64,000 nt of DNA, taken from assembly GCF_000002985.6 (NCBI RefSeq), contig NC_003283.11:2542001-2606000 (forward strand), read 5' to 3'. Under the pieces are notes generated by a model that was given only the letters and a program-made list of their open reading frames with translations, was not told the DNA's origin and made no database searches. The position numbers and the translations under genes are program-made. Source of the stretch: Caenorhabditis elegans (lineage: Eukaryota; Nematoda; Chromadorea; Rhabditida; Rhabditidae). Positions 40,942-53,194 of the stretch are shown piece by piece. Each line of letters begins with the position of its first letter. Within the stretch, counting starts at the first letter, position 1.

Positions 40942-43894
40942 CTATCCACTGTGTCCTCGTGTTTTTCCATTCTTCTCGAACCGGTCGGCAAACTTGGCGC
41001 GCACAATTTCGTGGAACATCTCGTAGCACGGTCCTGAGTAGCCCTTGATTTTCTGGCGGAAGTTTCCGGCCGCGCACATTTGGTTGAACACTCTGAAAAG
41101 TACAAGTATTGCGATTGGGTAGCGGCCGACACCTCCCCGGTGTCGATTTCTATAAAATGTGCAGCCGCGAGGTGTCGGCCGCTACTTAATATAGTTTTTG
41201 AGATTTTTTTGTCCAAATTACCTTGTAATGAACCCTGAGCACTTTGGGCAAGAGCCATCGAAACAGTGGAAAGCACAGTCCTGTCGTAGGCACTTATTGA
41301 TTTGGAAAATGTCTTGATTCGATTCGGCAACACATTTTAAGGCACAGTCCATCAGAGTGGGACATTCTGGAATTTTTTTAATTTTAGTACATTTTAGTCT
41401 TACATGGCCAAAGATCTTAATTGCACTATAAAAAATTTTAGATTTTTTTTTAATTTTCAGGCAAGTTTTCGGCAAATTTCAACATTTTTGGAGAATTTTT
41501 TGCATAGGTTCAGGGTTTTGAGCTTTTTTAATACATGTAATTAATTCCTAAAAAGAATATGAAAAGTTTTCTCAGAAAAATTTGAGTTTCCCACCAAAAT
41601 ATTTTCTCATAAAAAATTGAATTTCCCGCCAAACTTTTTTTTTCTCAGAAAATTTTAATTTCCTGCCAAAATTTTTTTCCACAAAATTTGAATTTCCTGC
41701 CAAAATGTATTTTTCAGAAATTTTGAACTTCTTGCCACAACATTTCTCAAAAAATTTGAATTTCCTTCCAACAACTTTTTTCTAGAAAATTTAAACTTCC
41801 CGCAAAAAAAAATTCTCAGAAAACTTGAATTTCCCGCCAAAAAATTTTGTCAGAAAATTTGAATTTCCCGACAAAATATGTTCTTTAAAAAATTGAACTT
41901 TCACCGAATATTTTTCTCCAAAAATTTGAATTTCCCACCAAAATATGTTCTCAATAAAAATTAAATTTCCGCCAAAAAAATTTTCTCAGAACATTTTAAT
42001 CGAAACAATTTTTTTTCTTAGAAAATTTGTATTTTCCTTCAAAGTTGGTTCTCAGAAAATTTGAATTTCCCTTCAAAGTTGGTTCTCAGAAAATTTGAAT
42101 TTTCATCACCCTTTGAATTGTCGGCCGCAAAGCTAACTTCCAATCAAAAAATCAAATTCGGTCCACCCAAAAAACTGACCAGCCGACGATTTCTCTCCCG
42201 ACAAAATGTCGACGATTTGCAGTTTGGACGTCAAACACAACGGGCAATCGTTACACTCGTCCTGGCAACCAGTGGTAAAAATGCAACCATAGTCCGTATA
42301 CTGCAACAGAAAAAAATAGGGGTTTTGGGTGTGTTCAGCGATAATGAAGACTTGATGATTGATACCTTATCAATATCGTCGTACATTTCCGCAGAGATGT
42401 TCTTGCCATCGACTAGCTTCGAGAGAACGGGCAGCTGAAAGTTTGCTAATTGGGAACACCCAAAAATCAATATATGTAATACCAGACGCTGACCGCGCCT
42501 CCGGCGCATCCAACTGGCTGGAATAAATTTCAAATACCCCTTGAAAATAACATTGAAATTTTGAAATTAATTTGATTTTTTTGAAAATGAAAACTTTCAA
42601 AGTGAGTAATTTTGCGTGTTGGCATAGCCTACATTGGACGGAAGGAAACTCTACTTTATATATAGTAAATGATGCATAATTGTTTATGTGGTTTGTAGTT
42701 TGTAGTTTGTAGTTTGTAGTTCGTAGCTTGAAGTTTTTCAAACTAGTTATATCTACTGGGAAACATAAAAATGATTTCCTTATTTTTTAGTTTGAATTTG
42801 ACTAATCTCGTGATCTTGAACAGTTTCCGAGTGGTTATTCGCCCAATTGGTAATAGATTTGTGAAATTGTTTTGCCATGATTTTTGAAAAATCAATTTCC
42901 GAGAAAAAAAACCGAATGAATCATAGCAGAACGTAGAAAACAAAAAGTTAAGTTAGGTATTGCTTAATTAGGTAGACTCAAAGTTTTACAATTTCTTGCG
43001 CCAAAGATACAGTCCCGGGTTTCGACGCGACAAATTGTTGATAAACCCAAAGAGGTGTGCGCCTTTAAAGAGTATAGTACTGTAGATTAAAAATTTTGTT
43101 GTTAAGAAATTTTCTTGAATTTTGAAAGTTATCAATTTTTATAAAAGCCATTTCATTGTTTTTTAAACAAAAATTTTAAACAAAACCAAATTTGCAAGAA
43201 AACTAATAAAAATTCCACCTCAATGAGAATTTTAAATTACAGTAATCTTTAAAGGCGCATACATTTTTGTATGTAACACAAATTCGTGTCGAGACCGGGA
43301 ACCGTGTTTTCACAAAATTTTGCATAGACATGCTCCAAATTACCAAGCATGGGCCTAACAACCAAAATTTCAATTTTTTAAAAATTTCGATTTGCTCTGT
43401 GGAGCGCGTTTGCATCCCTCTGGAAGCTGAACCACCATGTTTGATCTCCCGAATTTGCGGGAATTAAAAAAAAATTAAAAAGTGTTTGATAATCTTGTTT
43501 AATTCTTTCAAGCTATAATTATACAAGTCTCTAGTTTTTAGATTGATCTACAATGTGCGCTGAAATAAGTTTGACGTCACATTTTTCAGAATTTTAAATT
43601 CCCGCCAATTCGGGAAATCAAACATGGTGGTTCAGCTTCCAGGGGATGCAAAGACGCTCCACAGAACAAAGCGAAATTTTTACGGTTGCAGCAGTTGCAC
43701 ATCAAATGTTTCTAGATCCTGTTCTACCGTGCGAGAGGTCCTGGATTTTGCCGGCTGCGCCCTATACTTACATTCACACATTTCTTCTGAATTGAGCACT
43801 GCAACAGATCCCTGCACTGTTTGTTGAGATTTGACACGCCAAGAGTGGTGGAGACTGCCAAAATTGAAAACGCCAATAAAAAGTCGGTTATCAT
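40942..43894 (-). CDS. Cysteine-rich secreted protein
   Basis: Five exons in coding order (43772-43894, 42366-42434, 42180-42300, 41222-41366, 40942-41092) give 202 residues with all phases fitting. MITDFLLAFSILAVSTTLGV is a clear signal peptide. The mature part has about 20 cysteines, in CRDLLQCSIQKKC, YGCIFTTGCQDECNDCPLC, CPTLMDCALKC, CLRQDCAFHCFDGSCPKC, MCAAGNF and GPCYEMF. The even spacing suggests a disulfide-bonded extracellular domain, possibly related to nematode chondroitin-proteoglycan-4-like or DUF19-like proteins; I am not sure. Intron 1 is over 1.3 kb and contains nested inverted repeats. The gene faces the secreted-protein gene at 38908 tail to tail. Confidence 0.75.
41570..42100. 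repeat. GAATTTCCCGCCAAAA array
   Basis: About 18 degenerate units of roughly 30 bp with the pattern TCAGAAAATTTGAATTTCCC and GCCAAAAT. It lies in the intron between exons 3 and 4 of the cysteine-rich gene. It is a dispersed C. elegans repeat, not a CRISPR array. Confidence 0.85.
43009..43690. repeat. Two interleaved inverted repeats in intron 1 of the cysteine-rich gene
   Basis: Outer pair: about 43009-43090 (GAGGTGTGCGCCTTTAAAGA) and 43235-43310 (TCTTTAAAGGCGCATACA with GTCGAGACCGGGAACCG). Second pair: 43383-43465 and 43605-43690, with TGGAAGCTGAACCACCATGT and its inverse. All are non-coding repeat arms. Confidence 0.75.
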
Positions 43895-44990
43895 TTTTTG
43901 TTGCTCCCCTGGAATTGATAAGCGCTACATTGAAGCCCGGAATTTTGATTTTTTCAAAGATCAGATAAGGTGATAAGAAGGTGTGAAAATACTTTTGGAA
44001 AAGAATGGGACTAGAACGAAGTGTAACGATGACAAAATAGTTTGAAAATTTTTGGTGATTTTTTGTTTTTTAATGATAAATGCGCTACAATGAAGGAAAT
44101 CGGAAAATCAAAAAAACTTCCGAAAATAGCAGGAATTTTTTTGTCTTCATCTAGAAGTTGATTAATTAAAGCTGAGCCAAAGCCTAAACCTAGGGCTAAG
44201 CCTAAGCCGGAGCCTAAGCCTAAGCCTAAGCCTGAGCCTAATCAAAAATCAAAAAACTGGAAAATCCTAAGCCTAAATAGCGTCAGTAGCTGGCTGACGC
44301 TCGCCACTGACGCCAAGCTTGATCCTAGGCCTAAACCTAAGCCTATGCCTAAGCCTAAGCCTAAGCCTAGGCCAAAACCGTTTTTCCAAAACTTTTAACC
44401 GCAATAATAATTTTTTGAGAAATTTTCAGAACATCTAATTACAAAAAGGACTAATTTCGGTCTAAAAAATCTAATTTCTGAAAAATTTAAACTGGATAAA
44501 AACAAATTCTAACAAAGTAAACAGCCCGTATTTAAAAAACAAAAAGGAACTAAAATGAGAAGAGGGAGGTTCACCTGGGGATTTTTCAATTTTTTGAAGA
44601 GAGAGAAAAAAAGAAAACAGAAATTTCCGTAAAAATGAAACAAAAAAGACGGTAGACAGAAGGAGAATGTTTTCGTTGATGGGTTTATCACAATGTCACT
44701 TTGGACTTTTTGTTTTGTTTTGTGAGTCTGTGTGTGTGGAAGTTAATTTGATACTGTTCTCCTGATATACTTTGCTGTGGAGTTTAGAAAAAGGAAATCG
44801 GATTCCAAAAACTACTTAGAAAATTGCCAAAATGACCAAATATAATAGTAAAACTTTTCAAAAAATTTTTTGAAAAAGTTTTTAAGGAGTCATAAAAAGT
44901 GGTAGGTGCCATCATAATTTTGGAAATCGCCCAAAAAAATTCTATTTGAAAAAATAATTATTTTAACATTTGAATCATCGGCAAAACGGA
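43895..44990. repeat. Intergenic with TTAGGC-type telomere-like tract and hairpin
   Basis: 44170-44395 is a degenerate (GCCTAA)n tract, for example CCTAAGCCTAAGCCTAAGCC. It is interrupted at 44279-44312 by TAGCGTCAGTAGCTGGCTGA-CGCTCGCCA, which can form a GCGTCA/TGACGC hairpin. No gene is supported in the rest. Confidence 0.85.
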
Positions 44991-45380
44991 AATCGGCAAA
45001 CCGGCAAAAAATTTGCCGAATTTGCCGGAAAAACTGCAATTGCCAGAAAATGCGGAAAATTGTGGTTTTGCACTTTTTTTTTGGAAATTTTTTAAAGAAA
45101 ATTCAATGAAAATATCTAAAGAAAACGGGGAAAAAAATTTTAAACGGCACAGTTTTAAATGTTTCCGCCTTATAAAAAACCCTTTAAAAACTTCCGGCAA
45201 ATTAATATTCGGCAAACCGGCATATTGGCAATTTGCCAAAAACGAGAATTTTCGGCAAATCGGCAAACCGGCAATTTGCCGAAAACAAAAATTTCCGGCA
45301 AATTGGCAAACCGGTGATTTGCTGATTTGCCGAATTTGTCGAGAAAAAAATTTGCCGAACACAATTGCAGTCCACCCCTA
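44990..45380. repeat. TTGCCG-type inverted element
   Basis: 44990-45060 and 45190-45380 are GGCAAACCGGCAATTTGCCG-type blocks around an AT-rich centre. The right edge reads CAGTCCACCCCTAA, as in other copies. Confidence 0.8.
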
Positions 45381-45504
45381 ATTTGAATTTCGAAAAATGC
45401 TTACAATATGCAATGAAAATGTCAAATTAAATTGGAATATGGCAAAGACAACTTGAATTTTAAAAAATAAGTACACACTTCAAAATTTATAAAATTCGGT
45501 ACTT

Positions 45505-45714
45505 ATGGGTTTCGTTCCCCCCAAAATGTTCATTCAATTATTTAATACTGGATTTTTAATTTTAATCCACACGTGAAAGTTTATTTTAATACTGTTTTCA
45601 TTTTCAGGCTTAGGAAACCATCTTCCTAAGCCTGAGAATGAAAAAAAAGTTCACGTCTCTATTAAAAACTATGGAAAACATACTGGGGGAACGAAACCCA
45701 TAAGTACCTAAAAT
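45505..45714. repeat. GGGTTTCGTTCCCCC palindromic element
   Basis: TACTTATGGGTTTCGTTCCC on the left pairs with GGGGGAACGAAACCCATAAG on the right. The centre CAGGCTTAGGAAACCATCTT-CCTAAGCCTG is itself a perfect inner palindrome. It is related to the element at 38165. Confidence 0.85.
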
Positions 45715-48392
45715 TCATATAATAATTTTTTTTGGCTGACTTCTAAAACTATGAGACTGATTTTCTTACCATTTTTCGGGTGCATATAAAATAATTTCAA
45801 ATTTTAGTAACATATTCGTTGTATTAATAATTTTTTCCTTTCAACGATCGAAAAAAGCCGAACAATTTTATTATTATAAGTTTTTGAAAATTTTCAAAAT
45901 TAGATATTTTTGCACAAAAAAAACTAGTTTTAACGCTTTAATATTTTCGAGCGCAAAACTCCAGGAACAGCAAAAAAAAATAACAAGTGATTGCATAAAA
46001 ATACAAGAATCCGTCGGATATGAGTGAGAAGATAAAAATGGATATATTTTCTTTTCATTAAAGATGGCAAGAGAAACAAGATTGCATAACAAGTGGGCGC
46101 CTGATGTTTTTCGGTTGAAAAAAAAGACGGGAGGATCCAGTCTCTCATTGTGATCATTATCAGAAACACGACGACATCTTGCACGCGTTTCACGCCTTTT
46201 ACGGGATCGATGATGAATGAGAGATGCATGGAGGGACGGCGGAGAGAGAGACCAGATATTGCAACATTTTTTTTTTTGAAATTATTTGAAACAAGGAACT
46301 GAATATTGAGTTTCTAGCATTTTGAGCTAGGAAAGTGTAGAACTGATATCTTTCAGATAATTTTATTCTGATCGAAAAAAATTAAAAATTTTTTAAGCCT
46401 AGTGTTTCAGATTTTTTTAAAAATATTTATCAACTTTTATAGGAGCTTATCAAATCAATTATATTGCCAAAAAAATTATTTTGTTTTAGAAAATGATTGG
46501 GGATTTCGGTCCTCGCCTAACCTAAGAATATGTCTAAGACTAAGTCTTAGCCTAAGCCTAACTAAGCCTAAATAGCGTCAGTAGCGAGCTGACGCTCGCC
46601 ACAACCGAAAATTTGCAGTTTGCAACTTTATAACAATAAAGTTTTGAAAAAAGAGCTGGCGTAGACCAATCAGCAAATTACACGGTCGCCGATTGGTGGG
46701 CGCTAAATTTAAAATTTAAATACTGATGTATAACTAGATTTCCATATAAGTCAAAAAAAAAATTTTTCTAAACATTATACTACATTAAAAAACTACATTA
46801 AAAATTTGCAAAGTTTGAAACAAAAATTAAAAGCGCCAGAAAAATATTTTCAATTCAGTTTGAACGACTTTCTACTGCAAAAGTAAAATAAGTTGTATCT
46901 ATCCGATTGGTTTTTTTTATTTGAACAAAACTTCTGAACGAATTCTTGTAGGCTACAAATTAGAAACAATGTTTCTTGGTAATGGGTGTACTTTAGATTC
47001 AAAATTTTCAGAAGGAAAATAAGGTTTTTGTTATAAAAAAATCTCCCACAAAATTATTGCATTTTAATGAAACATACAGAATTTCTCTAGGAATAATTAA
47101 GCAAAAATCATTATTTCTTTTTGTCTAGATAATTGCCTTTGTGTGTAGTTTGGTGATATGCCGATTCGGTTTTGGAATCAACAAAGGAATCAAGGTTGAC
47201 TGTTTGGCGTTTTGATCTATCTGATTGTATAATTGGAAAAGTTCAGAAAGTGAAAAAAGAATAGTCAGAATCACATTTTTACGAAAAATTCAAATTGTTT
47301 CCAAACCAGGGGCTTGCGGCAAATTTTTTCGAACTTCCAGGGCACAGCAAATTTCAGAAAATGGATTTTGAAATTTGCCGTACACACCCCAAATTGGACA
47401 AAAAATGGCTCAAAATATTGATTTTGTTCCAAAAAATTCAAGTGAAACAACATAAAATTGAGTTAAAGTTTGAATTCCAATAGTTTCCCCAATAGTTTTT
47501 CGAACACTCTGAAAATGAAATTTTTCAAATTGGCAGAATTTTTAAAGCACTTTTTGATAGTTCTACAGAAATTTTGATGCATTTTTAAAATTTTAAACAA
47601 ATTTGGAAAATTCTACAAACATCTACGGGTATAAAATATTTTCAAAGTTTCTAGAATTTTGTATAAAGCGCTCTCTCATCTCTGCATTGTCTCTGCACAT
47701 GTCTATATCCTTGGATGGTCCCTCGATGTTTTCACACAAACAAATGTCCCCTTTGCATATCTTTTATCGTCGCGCACTCTCTCATATATAAACTCTCTTT
47801 TCACCTGTGTCTCACAGTCGGCATGTGACTGTAACGTTGGACCTACCACTACTAATAACGAACATCGACAGTTTTGCATTTTCGGAATTAAACACCCTAA
47901 CAAATTTTCTGTTTTTGATAAAATCTGATTCCGAAAATTAGGGCTTCGATTCCGTCATATAAATTTAATTTTGATCTACCATTATCATCATTTGATCTAC
48001 CCACAAATTTAGTTTTGATCTACCTTTGTTGATCTCCCCGCGTATATTTGTATTTTACTTTCCTTTGATTCCCCGCGTATATTTCCCCTATCCAAGGCAA
48101 TGATTAGCTCATGCCTTGACTTTTCTGCTGGCTTCAGTGACAGTTTACCCCTTTTTTTTTCCTACTTTGTCTTTTTTCCTACTTTGTCTTTTGCCTCATA
48201 TTTCTCTCTTGTTCCCGCCTATTAGTATTCTAATAATATATGTTCTACATACTCTCACTTTCATAATTCAAGCCGAAAAATTATTTTAAAACATCGTTTT
48301 TCATTCAAATAGTGTTTAACATTTAATTTCCAGACTCAGTTCTCAACCACAAAACGAATTTTTAAATTTTCAGGGTAATCACTCCCGCCGAG
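45715..48392. other. Long intergenic region without recognised genes
   Basis: AT-rich DNA. 46525-46605 repeats the combination of GCCTAA units and the TAGCGTCAGTAGCGAGCTGA-CGCTCGCCA hairpin seen at 44279. The stretch 47650-47830 is pyrimidine-rich (GCGCTCTCTCATCTCTGC, CTCTCTCATATATAAACTC), and 48160-48190 duplicates CCTACTTTGTCTTTT. A TTTTCAG at 48366-48372 is a possible trans-splice acceptor for the gene starting at 48393. No coding exon could be supported. Confidence 0.6.
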
Positions 48393-49758
48393 ATGCACAC
48401 GACAGGAAGTATAAAAAGAGCTGTTGAGAAGGCAATTGCGCTTGTCACTCTCAAACCTGGTGATGAGGAAGGTGAAACCGTTGTTGATGAAGAGTTTTAT
48501 GATGTGGGAGATGATGACCAGACGAAAGAAGAAGACGATGTAGAAGATTCAGAAGGAGAAGAAGACAATATGGGAAAAAAGGTGAATGGGTTCGAGGAGG
48601 GAGACGATGATTTTGACGAAAATACGACTGTGGATGAGCAAGACAATGAGAATTATGTGAATGTGGAGAAAAGGTGAGTTGAAAAAAATTAGAATATTAA
48701 AGGGAGAGTAGAGTCAAATTTTTGTCGTTGTCTGCTTTAAGTGACAGAAAATGCATCGTATTGCCCGATTTAACTTTAAAAAGACAAAAAAACCACCTTT
48801 TGGAGACCTGGCAAAATTTAACTGTTTTTTCTCGAATTCCGTCAATTAAAGGTGGAGTACCGAAATCTGAGACTTAGCTTTTTTCTAACAAAAAGAGCCC
48901 AAACTACCGAATTTCGTAATAAGACTTTTAAAAAAGTTTTCAACAAAAAATTTCTGGAAAAAGCTCTTTTTTAGCTGAACATATTACAGGATGATCGTTG
49001 AATGCTTGTCGTGTAATTTCAACTGTGCAAAGAAGCAAATCTACTACCACATGCGAATAGTACACGACTGGAGTGCCAAATTCAACAAATAACTCGACTT
49101 CCTACTGAAGCCACAATCAACGAAAGTCAAGGGATCAAGCTCAATGTGGAGCATCATGGAATGGACATTTCTGAAATGGGAACGTCTTCATTTACATTCC
49201 CAGGATTTTATCGAGCGAAAAATATGAGATCCCCGGAATGTTTGGATTTACTCGATTCGATGAACCACTTCATATTGCATTGTCACTGGGAGCATGCAGA
49301 TCTAAACCGAACTTCCTTGACTGAAAGGAAGCGTTTGGGATCCAAGTACGAATACGAGGTATTTCATTCAAATATCCATTCATTGAAATAAAATCTAATT
49401 TCAGAATTGGTTCGAGGAGAAGAGGGAAAATTCCGGAACTAAATTCATCAAGCGCTCCTCATCCAGCAAAGAAATTCACTACAACTGTGCGCTGGTCACA
49501 AATGGAGATAACCGTCAGTTCAAGAAATCAAAGAAGCTCGACCAATATTGTGCATCGGGAAAGGTAAAAATTCATGAAATTTTAATTTTATATAATACAA
49601 CGTTCGGTTTTTCTCGTTCCTAAACAATTTCAAGGAAAAAACAATTAGCTACGCAAAAAACAAACGGTTATGTAATTTCACTTTTGCAGGTACAATTCCA
49701 CGACAGTGGATCAGTGGACGTGCTCGGATGCTGCTCACATGCCGGACATGACACTTAG
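48393..49758 (+). pseudogene. C2H2 zinc-finger gene with a frame break
   Basis: Exons 48393-48673, 48990-49358, 49405-49563 and 49690-49758. Exon 1 encodes a very acidic N-terminus (EEFYDVGDDDQTKEEDDVED). Exon 2 opens in phase with a C2H2 finger (CLSCNFNCAKKQIYYHMRIV followed by H) but meets TAA at 49090. The remaining three exons read in another frame: NVEHHGMDISEMGTSSFTFP, then FEEKREN, HYNCALVTNGDN, QYCASGK and VQFHDSGSVDVLGCCSHAGH before TAG. That end resembles the Zn-binding segment upstream of transposase-like domains in nematode DNA-binding proteins. Either one base was lost or gained near 49050-49100, or a small intron (for example GTACAC to ATCAAG) skips it, at the cost of the last finger histidine. 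The nucleus would be the site of action. Confidence 0.6.
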
Positions 49759-50009
49759 TCTCCGTATATCCATCTAATTTATCTGTACAATATTGCTTTC
49801 TAATTCAAAAGGTTCTTTTTTAAACCTGTGCTTCCCATTTTCCCCATTCCCCATTTTCCCCAATGTTTTCTTATAATTTTACTTGTATTCATAATATTTT
49901 TTACCATATACTATCTTAAATTTTAAATAAAATATTATTTTCAGATCTTTTTTCGGTCCAATAGCAAAAAAGAAATTTGGTTCTACTATACTATCGGTTG
50001 ATGTTGAAC

Positions 50010-50530
50010 GAAGTCTTCATGTTCAGTGTGCTTGTCTTATTGTACACGGAATTCTGGCTTCCCTCTTATAAATTGAAATGGAAGAGTTTGCCGAACTAGG
50101 CCATTTTGGGTAGGAGAGATTATGTGTAGATTTACAGCGCGTCGCGGCTCGTTTTTAGTTGTAAAACTGATGTATTTGTCCGTGTGGAGTACACGAAACT
50201 TTTCCACGCGTTGTCCGGCAGGCGATTGTCAATGGCGCGCGAAAATTCAGTGAGGAAGGCCAGAACCCCGTGATTGTATGTTGCGACTCGGATCCCCTTC
50301 GGGAACCCTCCCTGCAAATTGTCGAATTCGGAGATATCGCCTTGACTACAATTTACTCCTCTCCTCCGCTATAATGTACTCCTTTTCGTCCAAAAGCGGC
50401 CAAAATTTTATTTCCAGACAATCAAAAAAGAGCAAGAATCGCGAGCAAACGACACGCTTTTCCCGCTGCTCGTCACCATTATCATCATGAACTGATAACG
50501 TACGTGGGGCGGTATTCATTTTCAAAAAGA
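50010..50530. repeat. Dispersed repeat with GTTTGCCGAACTAGGCCATT
   Basis: Contains GAAGAGTTTGCCGAACTAGG, CGCGTCGCGGCTCG, TGTCCGTGTGGAGTACACGA and GTTGTCCGGCAGGCGATTGT. The opposite-strand copy is at 62380-62600 and a fragment lies near 8955-9000. It covers most of the gap between the zinc-finger gene and the secreted gene. Confidence 0.8.
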
Positions 50531-50593
50531 AAAAGGAAAGTTGCAGTATAAAAGAGAAATCGAATTTTCTGAAAAATCGTTAGTTTCTTGAAA

Positions 50594-53012
50594 ATGTCTC
50601 GTTTTCTCAGCTTCTGCCTACTCGCCGCCCTCGTCTCAGCTACTTCCGCTCAGTTCACCGATCAGTGCACTACGCAAGATTATGCAGCTATTACACAATG
50701 CTATGTGACATATATGGCCGGTTACAACATCAGTATGACAACTACTGTTCCTGAATATTGGTCCTTCCACTTTGCCAGAAGAGACCTTTTGGATGCCGAT
50801 GGCCTTCATATTCAGCCTTATGTGTGCCAGTGAGTTTTTATTAATTTTGAATTTCTTGGTCTCGCCACGAAAAATTTGAGTTAACTGCAAAAAGGTGTGC
50901 TCCTTTAAATGGTGCTGTAATTTGAAACTTTTGGTGGTGCGAGATTTTTTTCGATATTTTTTCGGCAAATTTTTTTTGTCGACAAATTTGGCAAATCGGC
51001 AGTTTGCCGGATTGCTGAATTGCCGGTAATTTTCAATTCCGGCAATTTGCCGATTTGCAGTTTGCCGGATATCAATTTGCCGGAAGTGATTGGAGGGATT
51101 TTTTCAATAAGACGGAAACACTTGAAACTGTTCCTTTTTTAACCTTTTTTGCCCATTACCTAATTATCATGGCAGAAGGAATCAGGTGTCAAAATTTTAG
51201 GCCACAAAATTTTAACCCAAATTTTATTTCCAAATAAAAATTTTAGTTTGAAATTTTAGGCCAAATTTTTAGTCCAAAACTTGGGCCGAAATTTCAGGCC
51301 ATATATTTAATCCAATTTTGAGACAATTTATGTCAAGTTTTAGGCCTGATTTTACGGCCTAAAGTTTTGATCAAAATTTTGGGCCACATTTTTAGGCAAA
51401 AATTTGCCGTTTTTCCGGCTAATTTGACAAATCGGCAATTCGCCGGTTTGCCGATTTGCCGGAAAAATCGTTTGCCGCCCACCTCTAAACTACAGTACTC
51501 TTTAAAGGCGCACACCTTTTAGCAATTAACAAAAATTGTCGTGTCAAGACCATGGCGCAAAATTTCACAACTTGACTGTTTAAAAATGTCATAAATCGAC
51601 AAAAAAACAGTCTGTCCTAGTTTTCTATTTTCGTTCTTATCTTCTCTTCCACGACAAAAAATAAGGACAATTTTCAACCCATTAGTCCATTATTTCCTAG
51701 CCACAGGTGTAATTGCGCTCCAATGCCAATTAAAAAAGATCCGCCCCTAAAGGTTAGGTCTCGTTAGGAAATTCAAACATTTTCAATTATTTTTGCCGGT
51801 TTCGAAATACACTGTCTTAATTTTCAAACCGTGGCCGAGCTTTCCCACTCTGCGGCCACCGAACTTTTGTGCGCTACGTTGCAGCTTTTTTTCCAGATTT
51901 TAAAATAAAATTCGAAAATTTCCAGACTCGGGAACGCGTTGAGCAACTGTTTGGCTCCGTACTCCTGCATGGGACCAAACGCCTACATGCAAATGAACGC
52001 CGCCAACACCACCGAGGCCACCGACTACTGGATCGACTTGGCCGTGACAGAGTACCAGTGTGGAGTCGGATATAATTGTAATGATTTTTGGAGAAACATT
52101 TTCTCTGAAATTTTTTTCAGTGACCATGACCGAGTTCTACTGTATGGCTTTCTGCCGTGATCGTTATCAGCCGAATATCGATCAATGTGATGCTCAGGCG
52201 GCAATCGACATGAAGAATGGAATGGATCCTTGCGCGTGAGTGGGAAAACAGAGCTATTTAAAAAAAAACTTTCCGTCTGAGAAAAAAGCAAAAAAATTAT
52301 CTTTTTTGTAAAAATGAAATTTTTTTCGAAACCCGGTAAAATTTAAATTTTTAAAAGTTTTTTTTTCAGTTAGCTAAATCGTTTAGCAACTTTTTCCCCC
52401 TTTTTTCGAAAAAAAGTGAAAAATATTGTAATTTCGCAAGATTCCACACTGCCTCCTTAAAGGAGCACGTATTAATTTAGATGGGTCTCGACACGCAAAA
52501 GTTTATAGTAGTTTTTCTCTGATATTTCTCTGTTTAAATTGATTAAAATCAGTTTTCCATACAATTTCATATAAAACAAGTTCCCCGCAAAAATTCAAAA
52601 ACAACTTGATATTTTTTTGAAGGAATGTCGAAATCTTGTCAAATTATAATATTGTCGTTTTTTTTTTGAGAAAGCGAGAACTTTCGTTTTTCTGTGTTTT
52701 TTCTCCAAAAAAACTAAAAAAACGAAAACAGTTTCGTTTTTCCGTGTATTTTTTGCCAAAAATACGAAATATGTTCGCGAAAAATCTACAAAAAATAAGG
52801 CCGATTTCGAATTTTTGCAATTTTTTCCTAAAATTCGCACCAAAATTTCCAGTGCCCAACAAAAGGACTTCAACTGTCAGGCGGCCGTCTACCGCAACTG
52901 CTGTGACTGGAACGCCGGTGTCTACATTTGTAACGTGGATGTCGCCGGGTCGAAGGCAGTGAATCCAGCGTGTGTGAATGCTGGATTGGTGACCTGCCCA
53001 GCGCCAAGATAA
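50594..53012 (+). CDS. Cysteine-rich secreted protein (DUF19/T20D4.11-like?)
   Basis: Exons 50594-50829, 51926-52077, 52121-52235 and 52853-53012 give 220 residues in phase. MSRFLSFCLLAALVSATSAQ is a signal peptide with a typical A-x-A cleavage site. The mature chain has about 20 cysteines: FTDQCTTQDY, AITQCYVTY, NCLAPYSCMG, EYQCGVGYN, EFYCMAFCRDRY, DQCDAQAA, DPCAAQQ, NCQAAVYRNCCDW, YICNVD, PACVNAG and VTCPAPR. NIS, NTT and NLT are possible N-glycosylation sites. The pattern suggests a DUF19-like extracellular domain, but this is unsure. The last exon has a second copy at 59960. The upstream region has a plausible core promoter (GTATAAAAGA at 50546). Confidence 0.82.
50856..51560. repeat. Nested inverted repeats in intron 1 of the secreted gene
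   Basis: Outer arms (50856-50935 and 51485-51560) carry AAGGTGTGCTCCTTTAAA and the approximate inverse TTTAAAGGCGCACACCTTTT. Inner TTGCCG-type arms lie at 50960-51095 and 51390-51480. Between them are AATTTTAGGCCAAAAT-like units. Confidence 0.75.
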
Positions 53013-53096
53013 TTTTTTGAATTTTTTTTTTGTTGCAAAAATGAATAAAATAAATGAAATTTAATGAATAAAACAACAACAACAAAAAACAAAAAA

Positions 53097-53194
53097 TTAA
53101 TCCTCGTCGCTATAATTTCCAGTATCGATTAGTTCCTCTCCAATATCCATCTGATCAACGTCATCATCCTCTCCCTTCACTTCTTTCTTGGCTC
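53097..53194 (-). pseudogene. Duplicated 3' end of the RRP15-like gene
   Basis: Read on the minus strand this gives KKEVKGEDDD, then VDQMDIGEELIDTGNYSDED and a stop, matching the last about 33 codons of the gene at 60243 with one small in-frame difference and a Q-to-L change. Similarity stops abruptly near 53194, where tRNA-like repeat sequence begins. It is a fragment without the rest of the gene. Confidence 0.85.

Noticed and set aside
41570-42100. Regular ~30-bp repeats resembling a CRISPR array
   Set aside because: Units are degenerate, spacers are low-complexity A/T, the host is a nematode, and the same array occurs elsewhere in the window.
50132-50317. Minus-strand frame as a gene
   Set aside because: It lies within a dispersed repeat with an inverse copy at 62380-62600.
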